Made by a program: the position numbers and the translations under genes. The notes beneath the pieces were generated by a model. It did no database searches and was not told the DNA's origin. It worked only from the letters and a program-made list of their open reading frames with translations. Of a DNA stretch of 64,000 nucleotides, positions 36,101 to 45,550 are shown piece after piece. Source of the DNA: Saccharina japonica (Eukaryota > Sar > Phaeophyceae > Laminariales > Laminariaceae); contig MEHQ01002830.1 of NCBI GenBank assembly GCA_008828725.1, positions 129,501-193,500 on the forward strand, read 5' to 3'. The stretch's first letter is position 1. Each line of letters begins with the position of its first letter.

Positions 36101-36853
36101 GTTGACCACAGCGTCGTCATTTCGGTCAAACACCCGCACAGTATGAAAAGTGACTGCCCTGAAGGTATTCATCCCTGCCTAGCAGACGGTTCGCTCAACG
36201 TGGTAGCAGACGGTGATGAGGTCTTAGTGGCGCCCGGCACAGTTACGTTGGGTCCCGGTGTGCAGGTCACCGCGGTCAACATCCCCGGGGAGTGCAGGTC
36301 CTTCGGGTTCGAGACGTACTGGGAGAGGAAGAAGCAGGAACAGGCTCAATCTGGTCGCAGGCTGCAGCGCGGGCAGACGCTGGGCATAGGAGAATGGATC
36401 CTTGCCGACCCTACGGCTACCAACATGGTGGAGTGCACAACCTACGTCGCCCGTGCAATGTCGGACGACGGCGCGATATTCGTACACCAGTCCGAGCACG
36501 CCTCTTTCCAGATCGTTACACCTACGGGAACCATCCGCCTCAGTCATGGCAGGCTGCATCAGCTACCAATGCGGGACCCTACCGACCAGTTCGACCTCCC
36601 GGACCACTTGACGTGGCAAATGAACATGGCAGTCGACCACACAAACATTGGCCACGACGCGCAAGGCATTCTTGGTGAGACATTCGTCCCTACACGTGAC
36701 AGGAGCGGCAACACGATAATGCACGGGATGGAATGCATCCGCGGGGAGGAGGCCGACTGTAAGTTGGTACAGCCCTCGTTTCCGATTACTGAACGTTGCT
36801 TAAATGTTCACAACCGTGATCTCAGCCCATATTCCCTTACTCTGTTCACATGA
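15096..36853 (+). CDS. Secreted modular cysteine-rich protein with C-terminal vWD-like domain (17 exons)
   Basis: This is a model I assembled by hand: signal exon 15096-15168; seven B/A exon pairs (B 18965-19027, 20787-20849, 22075-22137, 23546-23608, 25129-25191, 27796-27858, 29340-29402; A 19645-19731, 21469-21555, 22731-22817, 24223-24309, 26897-26983, 28450-28536, 30448-30528); exon C 35414-35509; terminal exon 35913-36853. All introns are GT-AG and phase 1, and the exons sum to 2154 nt, 717 codons plus stop. Each B+A pair supplies eight cysteines (C-x5-C-x3-CC-x6-C, then C-x-C-x11-C), consistent with a small disulfide-bonded module. The C-terminus (about residue 405 on) is a vWD-like domain. 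The protein is probably extracellular or cell-wall associated. The function is unknown. Uncertain points are whether an exon is missed in intron 1 or before exon C, and which 3' end is used. Confidence 0.75.
15961..16043 (+). repeat. tRNA-like sequence, probable SINE head or tRNA pseudogene
   Basis: A box A-like (GGGCTAGATGG) and a box B (GAGTTCGAGCC) are spaced as in a tRNA, with CCTGTCAGCGTC between them resembling the anticodon arm of tRNA-Asp (GTC). The arms do not fold properly: the anticodon loop is one base short and the acceptor stem is not paired. A functional tRNA is therefore unlikely. It lies in intron 1 and is followed by unique-looking DNA, as in a tRNA-derived SINE. Confidence 0.5.
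16789..16997. mobile_element. Harbinger-like MITE
   Basis: This 209 bp palindromic element has ends GGGCCCG...CGGGCCC and is flanked by the 3 bp direct repeat TTA (16786-16788, 16998-17000). A long near-perfect inner inverted repeat (CGCTTTTCATTGGTCAACAC and onward, ~36 bp) meets near the centre. A TTA duplication and a GGGCC terminus suit PIF/Harbinger elements. It lies in intron 1. Confidence 0.7.
17485..17886 (+). other. 133-codon ORF in intron 1, unrecognised
   Basis: The ATG-started frame contains CxxC-like pairs (ICFSCG, FCPCCG) and reads as moderately protein-like, but I recognise no family. A second short frame follows at 18148-18420. It may be a fossil transposon gene or chance. It is not joined to the host gene in my model. 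Confidence 0.25.
18965..19027 (+). CDS. Exon B1 (5-Cys module)
   Basis: 63 bp, acceptor ...CGAACGTAG, donor GTAAGA, phases 1-1. It reads C-SGNGQ-C-DTG-CC-NTVTGE-C and sets the consensus for the B modules. Confidence 0.8.
19645..19731 (+). CDS. Exon A1 (3-Cys module)
   Basis: 87 bp, acceptor ...CATGCAAG, donor GTGAGT, phases 1-1. It reads DSAITDGDPADVR then CQC, ETGVLDGISGQ and C. The acceptor position is supported because all six close copies keep ATGCAAG and the divergent A7 aligns to the same point. Confidence 0.8.
20379..20624. mobile_element. MITE family M, copy 1
   Basis: This ~246 bp element in the intron between A1 and B2 has diverged TIRs (ACGGTAGGGGTG and the inverse CACCCTTGCAGT) and a subterminal palindrome CTCCTCATGTGAGGAG. 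It is flanked by a 4 bp direct repeat AGAA (20375-20378, 20625-20628). Sister introns lack it, which fixes its borders. Confidence 0.7.
20787..20849 (+). CDS. Exon B2 (5-Cys module, last Cys lost)
   Basis: 63 bp, phases 1-1, almost identical to B1. The final cysteine codon is TAC (Tyr: TGEYT), leaving an odd number of cysteines in the module. Confidence 0.8.
21469..21555 (+). CDS. Exon A2 (3-Cys module)
   Basis: 87 bp, phases 1-1, donor GTGAGT. It differs from A1 by V to A before R-C and Q to L before the last C. Confidence 0.8.
22075..22137 (+). CDS. Exon B3 (5-Cys module)
   Basis: 63 bp, phases 1-1, donor GTAAGA. It reads C-LFNGQ-C-DTG-CC-NTVTGR-C. The FNGQ form starts here and continues in later copies. 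Confidence 0.8.
22731..22817 (+). CDS. Exon A3 (3-Cys module)
   Basis: 87 bp, phases 1-1, donor GTGAGT. It reads DSEITDGDPADVR-CQC-ETNVLDGSSGL-C and belongs to the A1-A3 subtype. Confidence 0.8.
23546..23608 (+). CDS. Exon B4 (5-Cys module)
   Basis: 63 bp, phases 1-1, donor GTGAGA. It reads C-IFNGQ-C-DTG-CC-NTVTGL-C. Confidence 0.8.
24223..24309 (+). CDS. Exon A4 (3-Cys module)
   Basis: 87 bp, phases 1-1, donor GTGAGT. It reads GSLIAEGLSADVR-CQC-ETGVLDDLTGL-C. Its first half differs strongly from A1-A3 and founds a second subtype shared by A5 and A6. Confidence 0.8.
25129..25191 (+). CDS. Exon B5 (5-Cys module)
   Basis: 63 bp, phases 1-1, donor GTGAGG. It reads C-RFNNQ-C-DTD-CC-NTVTGE-C. 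The following intron contains the 1.09 kb TIR insertion. Confidence 0.75.
25335..26423. mobile_element. 1.09 kb nonautonomous TIR insertion with GC-rich interior
   Basis: The intron after B5 is 1705 bp, while the same intron elsewhere is 590-620 bp. The excess is bounded by inverted ends GGAGTGTTTACG...CGCAAACACTCC and an ATT duplication (25332-25334, 26424-26426). The left end motif with GCGATAGAAGTAAA recurs inside at 25421. The interior is rich in CAG/CTG (25640-25780) and GC-rich, with no transposase that I recognise. Confidence 0.7.
26897..26983 (+). CDS. Exon A5 (3-Cys module)
   Basis: 87 bp, phases 1-1, donor GTGAGT. It reads GGLFADSVSADVR-CQC-ETGFLHESTGL-C. Confidence 0.75.
27796..27858 (+). 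CDS. Exon B6 (5-Cys module)
   Basis: 63 bp, acceptor ...CGAACATAG, donor GTAAGA, phases 1-1. It reads C-IFNGQ-C-DTG-CC-NTVTGE-C. Confidence 0.8.
28450..28536 (+). CDS. Exon A6 (3-Cys module)
   Basis: 87 bp, phases 1-1, donor GTGAGT. It reads GSLISEGVPADVR-CQC-ETGVLDESTGL-C, closest to A4. Confidence 0.8.
29340..29402 (+). CDS. Exon B7 (5-Cys module)
   Basis: 63 bp, acceptor ...CGAACATAG, donor GTAAGG, phases 1-1. It reads C-RFNNQ-C-DTG-CC-NTVRGE-C. It is the last recognisable B module. Confidence 0.75.
29403..30447 (+). other. Intron between B7 and A7
   Basis: This 1045 bp intron starts with sequence related to the other B-A introns, then diverges. A short TATA-rich stretch lies near 29660. 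No further exon is recognised. Confidence 0.4.
30448..30528 (+). CDS. Exon A7 (divergent 3-Cys module)
   Basis: 81 bp, acceptor CGGCACCAG, donor GTGAGT, phases 1-1. It reads TSVTQGGTADVE-CQC-ISSSINDAGI-C. It keeps the ADV-x-CQC core and the final C, but is two codons shorter and otherwise unlike A1-A6. It is probably the ancestral, non-amplified module. Confidence 0.7.
31137..32811. mobile_element. Element E, diverged single copy (interrupted by MITE M2)
   Basis: This DNA aligns, with roughly 20% divergence, to 57922-59326 in the right-hand array. Shared landmarks include CCGCGTGAAAGCGTGAAA, CGCCGGGAGACGTCGTTCC, AAGTCATGGTTTGAAAAGGC, GTGCCTGCACCTGATCATC and the right end near CATA(T/C)GCTA(A/G)CA. 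It is split by MITE M2. Its borders indicate that E is a mobile unit of about 1.4 kb; no conserved protein is seen. It lies in the 4.9 kb intron before exon C. Confidence 0.7.
31987..32233. mobile_element. MITE family M, copy 2
   Basis: This 247 bp element has TIRs GACGCGTGCTACGGTAGAGG and the inverse ending CGTAGCATGCGTC, a 4 bp direct repeat TAAC on both sides, and the internal palindrome GCTCCTTAAGTGAGGAGC. It is inserted into element E. Confidence 0.8.
32812..35413. other. Remainder of the intron before exon C
   Basis: No exon is recognised. It contains a G14 run (33797-33810) and a 20 bp motif repeated with few changes (GATACCACCCGG-x4-GGTGT at 33896 and 34070, with weaker echoes to 34260). 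There is also an unremarkable 177-codon frame at 33359-33892 without an ATG. A B-type module may have been lost here. Confidence 0.4.
35414..35509 (+). CDS. Exon C (6-Cys module)
   Basis: 96 bp, acceptor TTGGCAG, donor GTAAGA, phases 1-1. It reads C-VNDSE-C-ELGDI-CC-PEDHI-C, then C after ten residues. The C-x5-C-x5-CC pattern resembles small disulfide folds and parallels the B module with wider spacing. It links the module array to the vWD-like domain after a 4.9 kb intron. Confidence 0.7.
35913..36853 (+). CDS. Terminal exon: vWD-like domain
   Basis: The acceptor is CTCTCCCAG. The exon opens G-DPHMTGFHGQKFDFTG and continues KDGGWYALVSDP, a vWD-like signature I know from secreted stramenopile and plant proteins. 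It runs through GILGETFVP to IRGEEAD and stops at 36851-36853. The usual domain end (IRG-x-x-ADY) falls at about 36755. Just there a canonical donor (GTAAGT at 36759) occurs, so the last 31 codons may be retained intron (see the alternative exon at 37036). Confidence 0.8.
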
Positions 36854-37035
36854 CGAGCGCGTAAGTTGTTTTATCCGACCTGTTGGAGCCTCTTCTCAGC
36901 TTTAATGATGTTACTCATCTGACACGGTGTACCGAACTCTTCTTATCGAAATACATTCATCGCTCGAGCAAGCGGCCCAGGAAAGTCGGTAAATGATCAT
37001 CACTCGAATCTAAAGCTGCTGTATCTCTTTTGCAG

Positions 37036-37052
37036 CAACAAAAAAAATCTGA
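37036..37052 (+). CDS. Alternative last exon of the cysteine-rich gene
   Basis: A strong acceptor (ATCTCTTTTGCAG, ending 37035) lies 277 bp after the donor GTAAGT at 36759. Splicing would replace the terminal 31 codons by S-T-K-K-I and a stop at 37050-37052, keep frame, and end the protein soon after the conserved IRGEEAD. Total length would be 691 codons. Confidence 0.4.
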
Positions 37053-40000
37053 TTGCCCGCCCTGTTGTTTCCTTCATGCGCGCATATCGTTGGGTACACG
37101 CAGATGCTGTCGCTGGCCCCCTTGGTATGATCTTCACGCAGGGAGAGCACAGCTCCTAAACCTACACCTTGCTGCACAGGAGCAACCCTCAATGGCCAGC
37201 CTTTGCTCTCGATGGCAACGTACAGGGAGCTGGAACTACCAACATCTACTCCGGGGGTCTATGTTTGCTCATTCACCTCGAGGAGTGAAAGCAAATGTCA
37301 ATTTGTAGACACCCTTGCATGTTTTTTTGTTTTATGCTGGTTTCACGAGAAGTGGAATCATACACCGACGTGGACCGGGCTTCGCGAAATGTCACCGCCA
37401 TGCGCATCTACGATGTTAATATAATCCTATGTATCCACCGCCAAGCAGTACCTCCCTTGCTCCCATCGATGCATGGGCACATGCACACTATAACAGACTA
37501 CATTGTTGTTTGCTATGTAGTCGTGTGGACGGTACACCATTGATATTTTGCGATACGAGGACAGTCCTGGAAAAAAAATGATCGATCGAGCAGTCTTGTA
37601 CTTGAGTGCACGCATACAACGACGACGGCGTTCTGTGGGTCTCGTAGTCTACGATGCCTCGTTCTAGATTGCTGGAGTTTGTGTTTTGTGTACTTGGACT
37701 TAGGTTTGTATATATATTTTATGATGGTTGAGGGGTTTTGGAGTCATACCGATTTCGCAACAGTTTTACCACCAACCATGCGACAACGTTTTTGGCGCCC
37801 ACCGAGCAGGAGGGTGGAAAGTATCTGTACTGGGTAACGCAACGGAGACTTTCCATTGCAGATAGTTGAGGTAAGTTGAAGTTACACTATACGTGGGTGC
37901 AGAAATCCCCAGGCAAATATACTGTGTATGAAATCCCCAGGCACTAGCTGCAGAAATCCCCAGGCTAACAGTTATGCGCGCTAGTGCCTGTGTATGGTTT
38001 TCTTCTTGGACGCTTATGCCTGGAGCGTGTGTCTAACGAGGAGTTCGAGATTTAGACGTGCGGTCCGCAGAGCAGAATGCAGATCTTATCGTCCAATCGT
38101 TTCGATTTTTTCGTGACTCTGTGACGAACGTGTGGTGATTCCATGCACTAGCTTGTTTGTTTCAGTCACCGGGGGGGGTTGGGGGTTGGTGGAATTCATT
38201 TTGTGGTAAACTACAGTAGGAGGAGCTTCCGGTGTGCATGGGCGTGTTTGAAAGGTACTTAAAATAACGGTCGAGTTAGGGAGTTCTAAGAGAAATTGAG
38301 AAATTGTCCGGAGGTACCCATACGCCGAGTAAGGATAGTACGTCGGTAGGGTTTTGCCGATGATCTCGATTAATTGTGCCATACGCTTTGGGTATTGGTG
38401 AACTGCGCACAACGTACATGGGAACCAATCACTCATACATATGGTACGTTTGAATTCGGATGCAGGAGATTGTTGTATTTTTGTATACTTCCGGCGGGAG
38501 TGCCCAGCAGGAGAAATGCTATAGGCGCCGTCCGCAGTAAGGCGTACTCTTTTTGAAGGGGGGGGGGGTGGTGACGAACCATCCCCGGCTAAGATCTGAG
38601 AAAATTATGAATACCTGTTTGGGGTATGAACTTGACGTATTCGATGTTTATTTTTTGAGGAGGCATGTTTAATGCCGGGTTTCAACCGGTTTTGCAAATG
38701 TCGTTAAGGAAAATCAGCAAAACGCATACACCGGGGATGGACCGAAAATATCCCCGAGTTTGAACAAACATCGGATAAGGCTGAAAATGTCAGGGTATGG
38801 TAATATTGAGGCAGGGATCACGAATCCATCGTTATTTTCTCCGAACTCGATTATGCGACCGAGTTACAGCTATATGTAAACACGCCAAAACCGGGGATGT
38901 CTGATAAAAAACCCTCCCCCTTAAACCGCTAACAACGTGCCGCGAAGGGCTTGGGTTTATCAGGGGTGGGTAAATTTGGGTTGGGGATCACGAATCCGAC
39001 GTTATAATGTCTCAGTTCGGTATTTCCGTTGACTAATAGCCCTGCCAAAATGGGCCTTTCCGTAAGCATTTTGATTTTTTTCAGGTTTTTTCTAACTTCT
39101 CTCCCGCACTGAGTTTTTGTCTGGTCAACTTTCTGAGTGGCTCTACCCCCACTAAATCGGCCAAGCGAAGTCGATTGGCGAGATGGTATACAAAAACAAA
39201 GTTCGGGAATGGGGCGAAAAAAAAGTTCTCAGTAAAGGAGAACATTGTTTTTTTATACCAACTTTTTAAACCACGTTTTTGGGGTTCTCTGAGCGAACCA
39301 AAAAAACGGTTTTTATTCCTTTGTTTTTTTTAGCGCGGGAGGGCCAGTACGCCTTACCGCGGAAGGCGCCTATAATTCGATTTGAGAAGTTCCATATCAG
39401 AGACGTTCCGTTATTCTGCTATCACAGATTACGCAAAAGGGAGGGCGAAGTAATCGCGCAGTTCGTCAATGTGAAGACGGTGCTACCGATTTCGTATGAA
39501 CGTAATCACCAGCGTAGTTGTTTGTTGGGTGTTTCCCTTACCCTAGGTACTGTATCACTCCGTATAAGTGACGTATAGTGTAATTGAGATTGAGATATCT
39601 GGAAAGTGGGAATGCTGCTTCACCTCGGCAATGACTGAGGATTAAAGCTGGGCTTGCCGTTTTACGTTGGCAATTGATTATTCTGGAATTTGGGTACCGG
39701 TATTGCCCTATTACCTGGCAATCGGGGAAAAATTGTTCGGGACCTATTTGAACGCGCGCCGAATAATAGGACCCTTGCGGCAACGCGGCAACTTGATACG
39801 GGTTGCGGATACCTGGGGCTTCATATCCATTGGGGTTTCGTATTATGTGCCGATGCATTACTTGCTATGCCTATGTATGTTTGCGGAGTTGTGGAAGCTG
39901 CCTTTCGATGCAATTCAGGATGATAATGCAACGACTGAGACTTTGCGACGATGATACCCACCCGTTGTTGTGAGTGGGGCTGCTGCTCTTGATGCTTAGA

Positions 40001-41052
40001 TTCGGCTATATCCTTCCGTATGATTTTATGTCGTGGATCCATTGACGACAGGTACTGGCTTACCTAGTGTGTATTTGGTGGTGGTGTATATTCCCTACTT
40101 TATCTTCTCTCCTGGTTCACGGCATCGCGGGGAAATCTAAACCACGCTCGACAGTACGGTATACAAACAAACATACTTCAGTTTGTCTTTGCTTCGGAGT
40201 ACTGCAGCAGTGGATTCACAATATATCAAAGTCGTATCAGGTGTATGTTTTCGTTCCCGTCAATTGTCTCATAATACATGCTCCTGATTGCTGAATAAAC
40301 CGCGTATTAGAGTCATACCAAGTTAAAAAGGTGCACATCGTCGTGGTGGGTTCTAAGATACATACTGTAGTGCCCTCTTAAAATAAACCGGGATCTCTCA
40401 TCACATAGGATCGGCCACCTGTGAGGAGGCTGCCTCTTGATCCAAGATCTACGCATAACAGGTCTTGAGCAGGACTATTGGGTGAGTCTATATTCCGACG
40501 AGTGCCAATCGGTAACCAACAGTCGCACCGATCAGCATGGAGGATTCATCCAGCACGAACACTCTCCACCTGTGTAGTGCGAGATGTTGAATAGGAGGTG
40601 AGCACAAGTTTTGTATCGTGCCAGGACCGGAAATGGAAACCCCGGCCTATACTCCATCGTGCTGTTGAAGACTCCATCACGGGTTTGTTGGATACATAGA
40701 CGTGGACTCAATCCCACCTACCCTGTGGCCACAACGGCACGCATCGACCTGCGCGCTAAGGATTTGCTACCAAAGTCTGGACGGTATTGCAACTACACAC
40801 CAACCAACCCAACCTAAAGCGGTGAACGCTTGACCACTCTGTCGGGCGTAGCGGTGCATACACGGGTGCACGATGTCGGTAGTATGTCTCCCTATGAGCT
40901 AGCCGAGAGAGGAACTACCGTCTACGGCTTCCCTCTTGTCGCTTAGATATCATTATTTTTTTTAGTTTGTGTTGATATCTAGCCCATCCGATTGTCAATT
41001 GGGTTGCATTTTGTGTTTGATCCTAAGGCGAAGGTTTCGGCTGGGTTATCGA
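37053..41052. other. Intergenic, no gene recognised
   Basis: It contains a 13 bp motif GAAATCCCCAGGC three times (37904-37965) and a G11 run (38558-38568). Two diverged copies of a ~170 bp block share GGGATCACGAATCC (38816 and 38987). ORFs are short and unremarkable. Confidence 0.4.
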
Positions 41053-41399
41053 GACGAGTGTCACGATAGAGATAGCACGGTTTGGCTGACATTGTTTGTT
41101 GTATTGATCAGGCTCCATAAACCTACATTTGTCGGACTCTTGACGCGTGCTCCGGTAGAGGTTGACCGTTCTTGATTATGCGCCTTCTCATTTGAGGAGC
41201 TCTATATTAACAGTAAGTCACCCAAAAACAAATTTTGGTGGAAAATAGAAGTGCTACAGCAGTATCCCATTGCCTAGACTGTAAAGTGAAAAGCATTGAA
41301 ACCATAGAAGACTGAACAACCGACGTGTTTGGGTTAAGGGACCCGATTATTCAGAAGCAAAATCAGCCAAAATGTGGTATCTCTATCGTAGCACGCGTC
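41053..41399. mobile_element. MITE family M, copy 3
   Basis: This element has long inverted ends (GACGAGTGTCACGATAGAGA... and the inverse ...TCTCTATCGTAGCACGCGTC, pairing over about 60 bp through the TTTGGCTGA segment). A second TIR-like motif, GACGCGTGCTCCGGTAGAGG, sits inside at 41142, suggesting a nested or rearranged copy. The clean 4 bp duplication is not visible. Confidence 0.65.
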
Positions 41400-44300
41400 T
41401 CTTTCATTCTTGTTGTTGCCATATATATAGCATTTCATAATTACAGGTCAGGATATTGTTCATCGTGTAGTCTAGCACTTATTTTTTGCTATGTATGAAG
41501 CAGGTTTTGGGTGAGGTGTATACTGTAGAACCCCTCAAGCGACTGACCGCCCTCACAAACAAATACAGTCCGCCTCTGCTGCATTGAATAGTAACAGTAG
41601 AGGTCGGTATCACATCGGATATACAGTAGTTACTGTATCACATCGTATCTAGCTACGATGAGATACGTAATACCAGTATATATTACCAGGAACAAAAACG
41701 TGGTATATGATATGATATGATATGATATGATATGATATGATATGATATGATATGATATGATATGATATGATATAAATATGATATGATATGACATGACATT
41801 ATATGACATGATATGATATGATACGATATGATATGATATGGTACGACATGATATGATATTATATGATATGATATGTATATCATATCAGACAACATAATAT
41901 GATATATCATATCACACGGCATATGTGAAATCCAAAACACAATCCACCTACAGCAGTAGTACGTCACGTTCCTCGTGTATGATATTGCGCCAATTCTTCT
42001 CGCACTCTCGCATTCAATATGAGAGATAGGTTGAGCACCTGCCGTGGCAGCACCGTCTGGCAGCGTACCAATGATGTCGTACAAGTACGTACTGTAGTGC
42101 GTTCGTTGGGTATTATATGTAGCTGATAATATTGTGTATGTCGGAGTTCATATGCTGCTGTTCCCGTAGTTAACTCTAAATAATGAAAAAACGAAACGAC
42201 CTACGTACACTGCTGTCCTTCCCAGCGCCAAAAATGAAGCGAACCGATGCGGTGGGATATCTGAACGAAAGTACGAAAATCGAGGTCCAAATAGTTTTGT
42301 TTTCATTTTTGCCATATAGTTGGTTTAAGTATGCCTTCCCCCCTCTGCATGTGTGTCGAAGATGCGTTCGTAGCTGGGTGTCTGTAATTTTTTATGCATC
42401 TCTGGTTGTTAGTGCGTAGTGTGAGTTTCTTTCTCTAGTTTGTTTCTTGTTCTTAGTGTACGGCAGCAGTACGTACAGAACACCTAATGTTTAAGAAACA
42501 AGAAATCTGATCAGTCGGAATTGTCTTGTTTGTTTCAACTTATTTTAGCGATGACGGTCTTCGTAAATTGTGACAAGTTGATAGTTGCTACTTCGTACAG
42601 TTTGTGGTCGGAGTTCGCATCGTTTTCACTTGTAGTATCACTGACTTGGCAGCGTGACAGCACGTGCTCACTGCGTGTACACGTCGTCGTTTCGATTGAG
42701 CGCAGTTAATAACGTATACATACGGTATACGAGAGCTGTATACCGGTTTATGCCAACAATTGTTTTTGTCCAACACCACCACCACCGGAGTCAGCGGTCA
42801 ATATAAACATATTTCCAACACCGTGGCATGGTGGATTGGATACGGTGATTTAATTAGGTGGTTGCTCCCAACTTGCTCTGCATGCTCTGGGTGTGTGCAT
42901 CGTCCACAACGTTCGTTCCAGCGTGTGCTCGACAACATTATACTATGCTTCCAAGGTAATACATACGTTTTTCCGCCACGTTTCTGACCCTATATATCAT
43001 ACTATGCTAGAATATTGAAATACCTGCTTACGAGAAGTACACGGCGGCACACCCACTGGAGAGACACTATTACTAGTGTTTTCGCCAGGATACGCTTCCC
43101 CGAGCCTAAACCCATGCTACCCAACTCGCCCCACGACTAACCTCGGAAATGCACATCATATCATATATCAAACCGTATGATGTGATACGATATATCGCAC
43201 AATATCATATACTATGCTTATGATGTATATATGTATCCTTATCCTAGCTTTTTTCGTGGAATCGATATGTTTATGTCCTATGATATATCACGTTTTACGA
43301 TATGATACCAACCTCTACGGTAGCATGCATCAATAGCCCCATACACTCTAAGGTGCATCGCCGCTAACGTAGCATGCATCCGATGCATGCCCAGGCTGAC
43401 CACGGCGACGTCAGGCGGGGTGACTGACGCGGAATCCCCTCAAACCCGTTTTTCTTTACCCTCACCGAACAAAACGGATATGAAACTACGTACCACTGTA
43501 GATTGACGCAGGAGTAAGAAACAAGGATCGAGAAACCTATATATGTTGTGTGCTGTTTGTCCTTCATATCTCATATAACGACGCCAACATGTTCAAACCT
43601 CAATGCCCGATTCGCAAGGCATTTGGTGTGGGACAGGGAGACCGGTAGGGTGAAAATCTGATCTTCTTGTGTAGGTGTCGTCACGCTGACACGATCGATA
43701 TCGTTTATTTGGTGCGTGGTGGTTGGGGATTCATTTTCGCCAGAGGGCCAACATGAACACACCAAACAATTATCATGTTATCCTAGGGCCGTTCACTACT
43801 TACTTGCGACTTCTTGAGGGGGGGGTATTGGCTAGCTATTGGTGCATCATATAGGGGGTGCGAAGAAGGGAGCCTTGAACAGGCACTAATTATTCATACA
43901 ATTTCACGCGAAACCTACGGTTTATGTAAAACTCACCCATCTCGGTGTCACAACCCCTCTGCTGCGGGGAAGCCACCTAAACGTATAACACTCTAGAAAC
44001 TGGCTCGAGTATCGAACTGATTTAGGGCTTAGATTAGGTATAGTATGTTTTTAGCTAATACTATGTTTCTTAGCCCAACGAAGGCATGCCTTAACAAGTG
44101 GCATAGACGGCAGGGCATGGGTTATAGTGGTCGCGAGTTATAATCTCACGACCAACACAAAAAAAAAAACATTTTTGGTTTAAAAAACGAACTTTCTCAT
44201 GTCGAGAATCTGAAACCACATCTGGATCACCATAAATCGGAATAGAGTGTTAGTGACACGCGTCGACGCCGTATATCCGGTCCGTTCCAGGGGGGGGGGG

Positions 44301-45031
44301 GTGTTACAAGGCTCAGATTGGGTTGGTAGTTGGTATATGTTTGGCGGTAGCCCCAATGGACCAATGCCTTAACGCAGAGATAATCGGAGGAACTTCCCAA
44401 ATTAATTGTATGGCATATATGTATAAAATGCACACCATTTGTAGACTGGCCTCTTCTCAAGCTTGCTATCTACGCGCGCACACTGTTGTAAATTATGGAC
44501 TCAGTACAGCGTTCCCTAATATATGAATACCTAGTAGAACGTATTATTCGTGTTCCTTCCATGGACTGACTACGCACGCGCATGATTCGAAGAATTGGAT
44601 GTGAAACCCCTGTAGGGATCGATTTTTTGTGTCGTGTTAGGTGAAATGTAAAGTAAAAGGTCTATGGGCCAGCACCTTACAAACAATGTTATCCATCGTA
44701 CATGCTGTATGAACCGCTAAATAAATCGTGCGGTAGGGATATCAACTTTTTTACAATCAACCGTTCGCGGCCCGCTCCTCACGTGAGCTACTACCGGCTA
44801 GTATGATAAGTATCCAGGTATTGTTTGTTTAGGACTGGCCAGTATAATTGTTGGTCCGGTGTTGTGAATATACTTGAGTTAGGATCGTGTTTCGGGGGAT
44901 CTATTGTGCTCCTCGTGTTGAGAGCTCAAAGTAATGGGCAACAACACTACCCCGTTGGAGTGCTCGTTTTTCAGTGGAGCTGTTTCCATCCAATCATACA
45001 TACCTTGGGTACACCAAAGTGGCCAGCAACC
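41400..45031. other. Intergenic between the microsatellite region and the sulfotransferase-like gene
   Basis: Apart from the microsatellite, it holds an AT-rich imperfect ATATC region (43150-43310), a MITE M-like end (CCTCTACGGTAGCATGCATC at 43314) and a G12 run (44290-44301). No gene is recognised. Confidence 0.4.
41705..41890. repeat. ATATG pentanucleotide microsatellite
   Basis: More than 20 uninterrupted or nearly uninterrupted TATGA units, degrading to mixed TATGAC/TATTATA variants toward 41930. The apparent minus-strand frame across it (41683-42084) is an artefact of the repeat. Confidence 0.9.
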
Positions 45032-45294
45032 GACGCGTGCTGCTGTAGATGTGCCCCACGAGTTTTTCTGAGCTCCTGACTTGAGGAGCTCTATACTAAC
45101 AGTAAGTCACCAGAAATCTGAGGTTGGAGGAAAATAAAAGTGCTACCGGATGAAATATCTTATGACCAAACTACGTACCCTGGAAAAAGTTGCAAATAGA
45201 AGATAGATGGTCCGACTAGTTTGGTAGGTTACAGAACCCGATCGTTCAGAAAATGATTCAGCCGAAACGTGCTACCTCTATCGCAGCAGGCGTC
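45032..45294. mobile_element. MITE family M, copy 4
   Basis: This 263 bp element has TIRs GACGCGTGCTGCTGTAGATG and the inverse ending CGCAGCAGGCGTC, a palindrome GAGCTCCTGACTTGAGGAGCTC, and a 4 bp direct repeat AACC (45028-45031, 45295-45298). Its right end lies 256 bp upstream of the next gene's start codon, so it is in promoter position. Confidence 0.8.
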
Positions 45295-45550
45295 AACCGT
45301 TTGAAACGCACTCGGAATTCTCCGCTTCACACCAGATGCGTGGCTGTGCCGCAGCGCCTTGGCGCAAGGACATTGTGCGGGCGCCGTTTACCTCTGATGA
45401 ATACGTTCAGGGCGGGCCGCCGCAACTTCACCCTCCAGCTGCCCCTTCTGCTTCTGCTACCCCCATGGAAGAGTTTACGAAGAGGTAGGTTCGTCTTCGT
45501 GGATGCTCACGCGCGTGCCAGGACGTTAGTTTGCAGATTTTTCGGTGGCC

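Noticed and set aside
41683..42084. 133-codon minus-strand ORF of repeating YHIIS
   Set aside because: It is translation of the ATATG microsatellite.
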